Assembly (NCBI GenBank): GCA_025362115.1
Contig: JANYIK010000151.1
Span: forward strand, 1-7,025
From: Methylophilaceae bacterium
Lineage (GTDB): Bacteria > Pseudomonadota > Gammaproteobacteria > Burkholderiales > Methylophilaceae
Direction of reading: 5' to 3'
Length of the DNA stretch: 7,025 bases
Shown: one piece after another, positions 7,001 to 7,025 of the stretch
How positions within the stretch are numbered: position 1 is the stretch's first letter
Layout of the letters: every line of letters starts with the position of its first letter
Position numbers and translations under genes: made by a program
The notes under the pieces: generated by a model
Seen by the model: only the letters and a program-made list of their open reading frames with translations
Databases searched by the model: none
What the model was told of the DNA's origin: nothing

Positions 7001-7025
7001 GATGCCCAACATGGCCGCCACCCAT
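4014..7025 (+). CDS. CHASE-PAS-PAS hybrid sensor histidine kinase with receiver domain, 3' end outside window
   Basis: A single uninterrupted frame of 1004 codons runs from ATG 4014 to the window edge. Order: a basic N-terminus and TM1 (about residues 18-38); a periplasmic CHASE domain (about 75-260, with GFARW, FHIWPEGNRSEY, LLGYD, DPVRRTAMEQSRDSG, YAPVYRNG and GWVYIPI); TM2 (about 324-345); a short charged linker; PAS1 (about 366-480, ending NMRTDIT); PAS2 (about 490-602); HisKA with SHEIRTPMN and phospho-acceptor His625; HATPase with N-box Asn738/Asn742, G1 DSGIGI (769-774) and G2 GGTGLGL (798-804); and a receiver domain with Glu884-Asp885, phospho-acceptor Asp928, Thr960 and Lys982. All residues needed for autophosphorylation and phosphotransfer are present. 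The protein should sit in the inner membrane, sense a periplasmic small molecule through CHASE and an internal signal through PAS, and pass phosphate His625 to Asp928, then to an Hpt domain that may lie beyond the window or in another protein. The gene starts 6 bases after glgP with no clear Shine-Dalgarno, so translational coupling is likely. A TTG at codon 18 (4065), with GGGG 7 bases upstream, is an alternative start. The ligand and the partner regulator are unknown. Confidence 0.93.
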   Translation, partial: MPTQHVERQAQPRRGQGLIRLLPLLILLAGCAATLRLYFDAREGIRHNAELRFEEITRHQQLRIQQHWANYENALNGVKALFSASNSVTREEFLIYGTTLDIKMRFPGMTGLGFARWITPQNPSSQIDEIRQQQPQFHIWPEGNRSEYGSTVYIFPETISNLRLLGYDALLDPVRRTAMEQSRDSGKMTLSPKTILILDRGLSKPPSAALLYAPVYRNGMPHNTVAERRANLQGWVYIPININAMFKNLFDSQNDVDFELFDGVIASEATLMYDADDKPHGYGENRISTHHKHQATLTFSNHLWTIYTSSLPDFENSTNTGKDYLVLVSGISASIVLSLIIWLALRQRAREFAETRQKQLEAAHGLEFQRLAMDEHAIVSIMDLEGKFLYLNQRASEIAGYSPNEIIGKNVNILNSGVHPPEFWADVWQTVLAGKVWHGDVCNRDRQGRHFWVNSTFVPYLDNKGKPVQFLNMRTDITALKTLEAGLQASELRLRHLLDVSPIATRVMSIETRKILFCNQAYADLLDEPLSRAISLDPSVYYEPGIFEKISAALARGENITNKEVVLNKKDKPTLWVLGTFLNIEYEGRPAILAWLYDVTPLKTAQQEAEKASRLKSEFLSNMSHEIRTPMNAVIGMTDLLLDSPLDNQQREFAETIRESGYGLLTVINDILDFSKIEAGKLSVEKVGYSLPRLVLGTVDLLMPKVREKKLNLDFSIASDVPEILLGDPIRIRQALTNLVDNAIKFTEQGQVSVSVSRNQKILRFEVKDSGIGIAPKAQKELFQPFVQADGSVTRKFGGTGLGLVISRKLVELMGGEIGMHSVKDTGSTFWFDLPLEETDTLSELGNMREQSTFPQDEGATLLGISASNNGNALKAGQLILLVEDNLVNQKVAILQLHRLGFGVHAVGNGLLATEAVNTLPYALILMDCQMPVMDGFEATQTIRRNEKNTGRHIPIIAMTANAMQGDKERCLAAGMDDYLTKPISPQTLHKALQKWMPNMAATH
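6267..6284 (+). repeat. GTCAGC triplicate microrepeat inside the kinase HATPase domain
   Basis: Three exact copies of GTCAGC encode Val-Ser-Val-Ser-Val-Ser (residues 752-757), a beta strand of the ATPase fold. The unit is six bases, so gain or loss of a copy would add or remove two residues without a frameshift. It is probably incidental. Confidence 0.4.

Overview
The window looks like ordinary Gram-negative, proteobacterial chromosome. Base composition is moderate, signal peptides are typical, and the glycogen phosphorylase and CHASE/PAS hybrid histidine kinase are of proteobacterial type. Overall flavour suggests a betaproteobacterium, but that is an impression from gene types and codon use, not a demonstrated assignment. 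I see no IS element, phage gene, CRISPR array, tRNA or rRNA.

Layout. (1) Positions 1-95, minus strand: the first 31 codons of an exported protein with a clear signal peptide, cut by the window edge. (2) Positions 96-276: a divergent, AT-rich intergenic region full of small dyads and a 20-bp tandem repeat, probably the control region for both flanking genes. (3) 277-1383, plus: a PA0069-type radical SAM protein with a CxxxCxxC cluster. (4) 1384-1499: a short gap carrying a good candidate promoter and a strong Shine-Dalgarno sequence. (5) 1500-4007, plus: a complete glycogen phosphorylase (glgP). (6) 4014-7025, plus: a long hybrid sensor histidine kinase that stays open to the end of the window. 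Its order is TM - CHASE - TM - PAS - PAS - HisKA - HATPase - REC.

How the genes fit together. glgP and the kinase gene are separated by only 6 bases and are very probably co-transcribed. This suggests that glycogen mobilisation is expressed together with a membrane sensor that has a periplasmic ligand domain and a cytosolic PAS domain with residues like those of redox-sensing flavin PAS domains. No partner response regulator or DNA-binding output is visible, so the target of the kinase is unknown. The radical SAM gene lies upstream and seems to have its own control region; a functional link to glycogen metabolism is not evident.

The most notable points are the glgP/hybrid-kinase pairing, the possible flavin-type PAS domain, the dyad-rich intergenic region, and a start-site correction for glgP. 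I do not see a clearly new biological system here.
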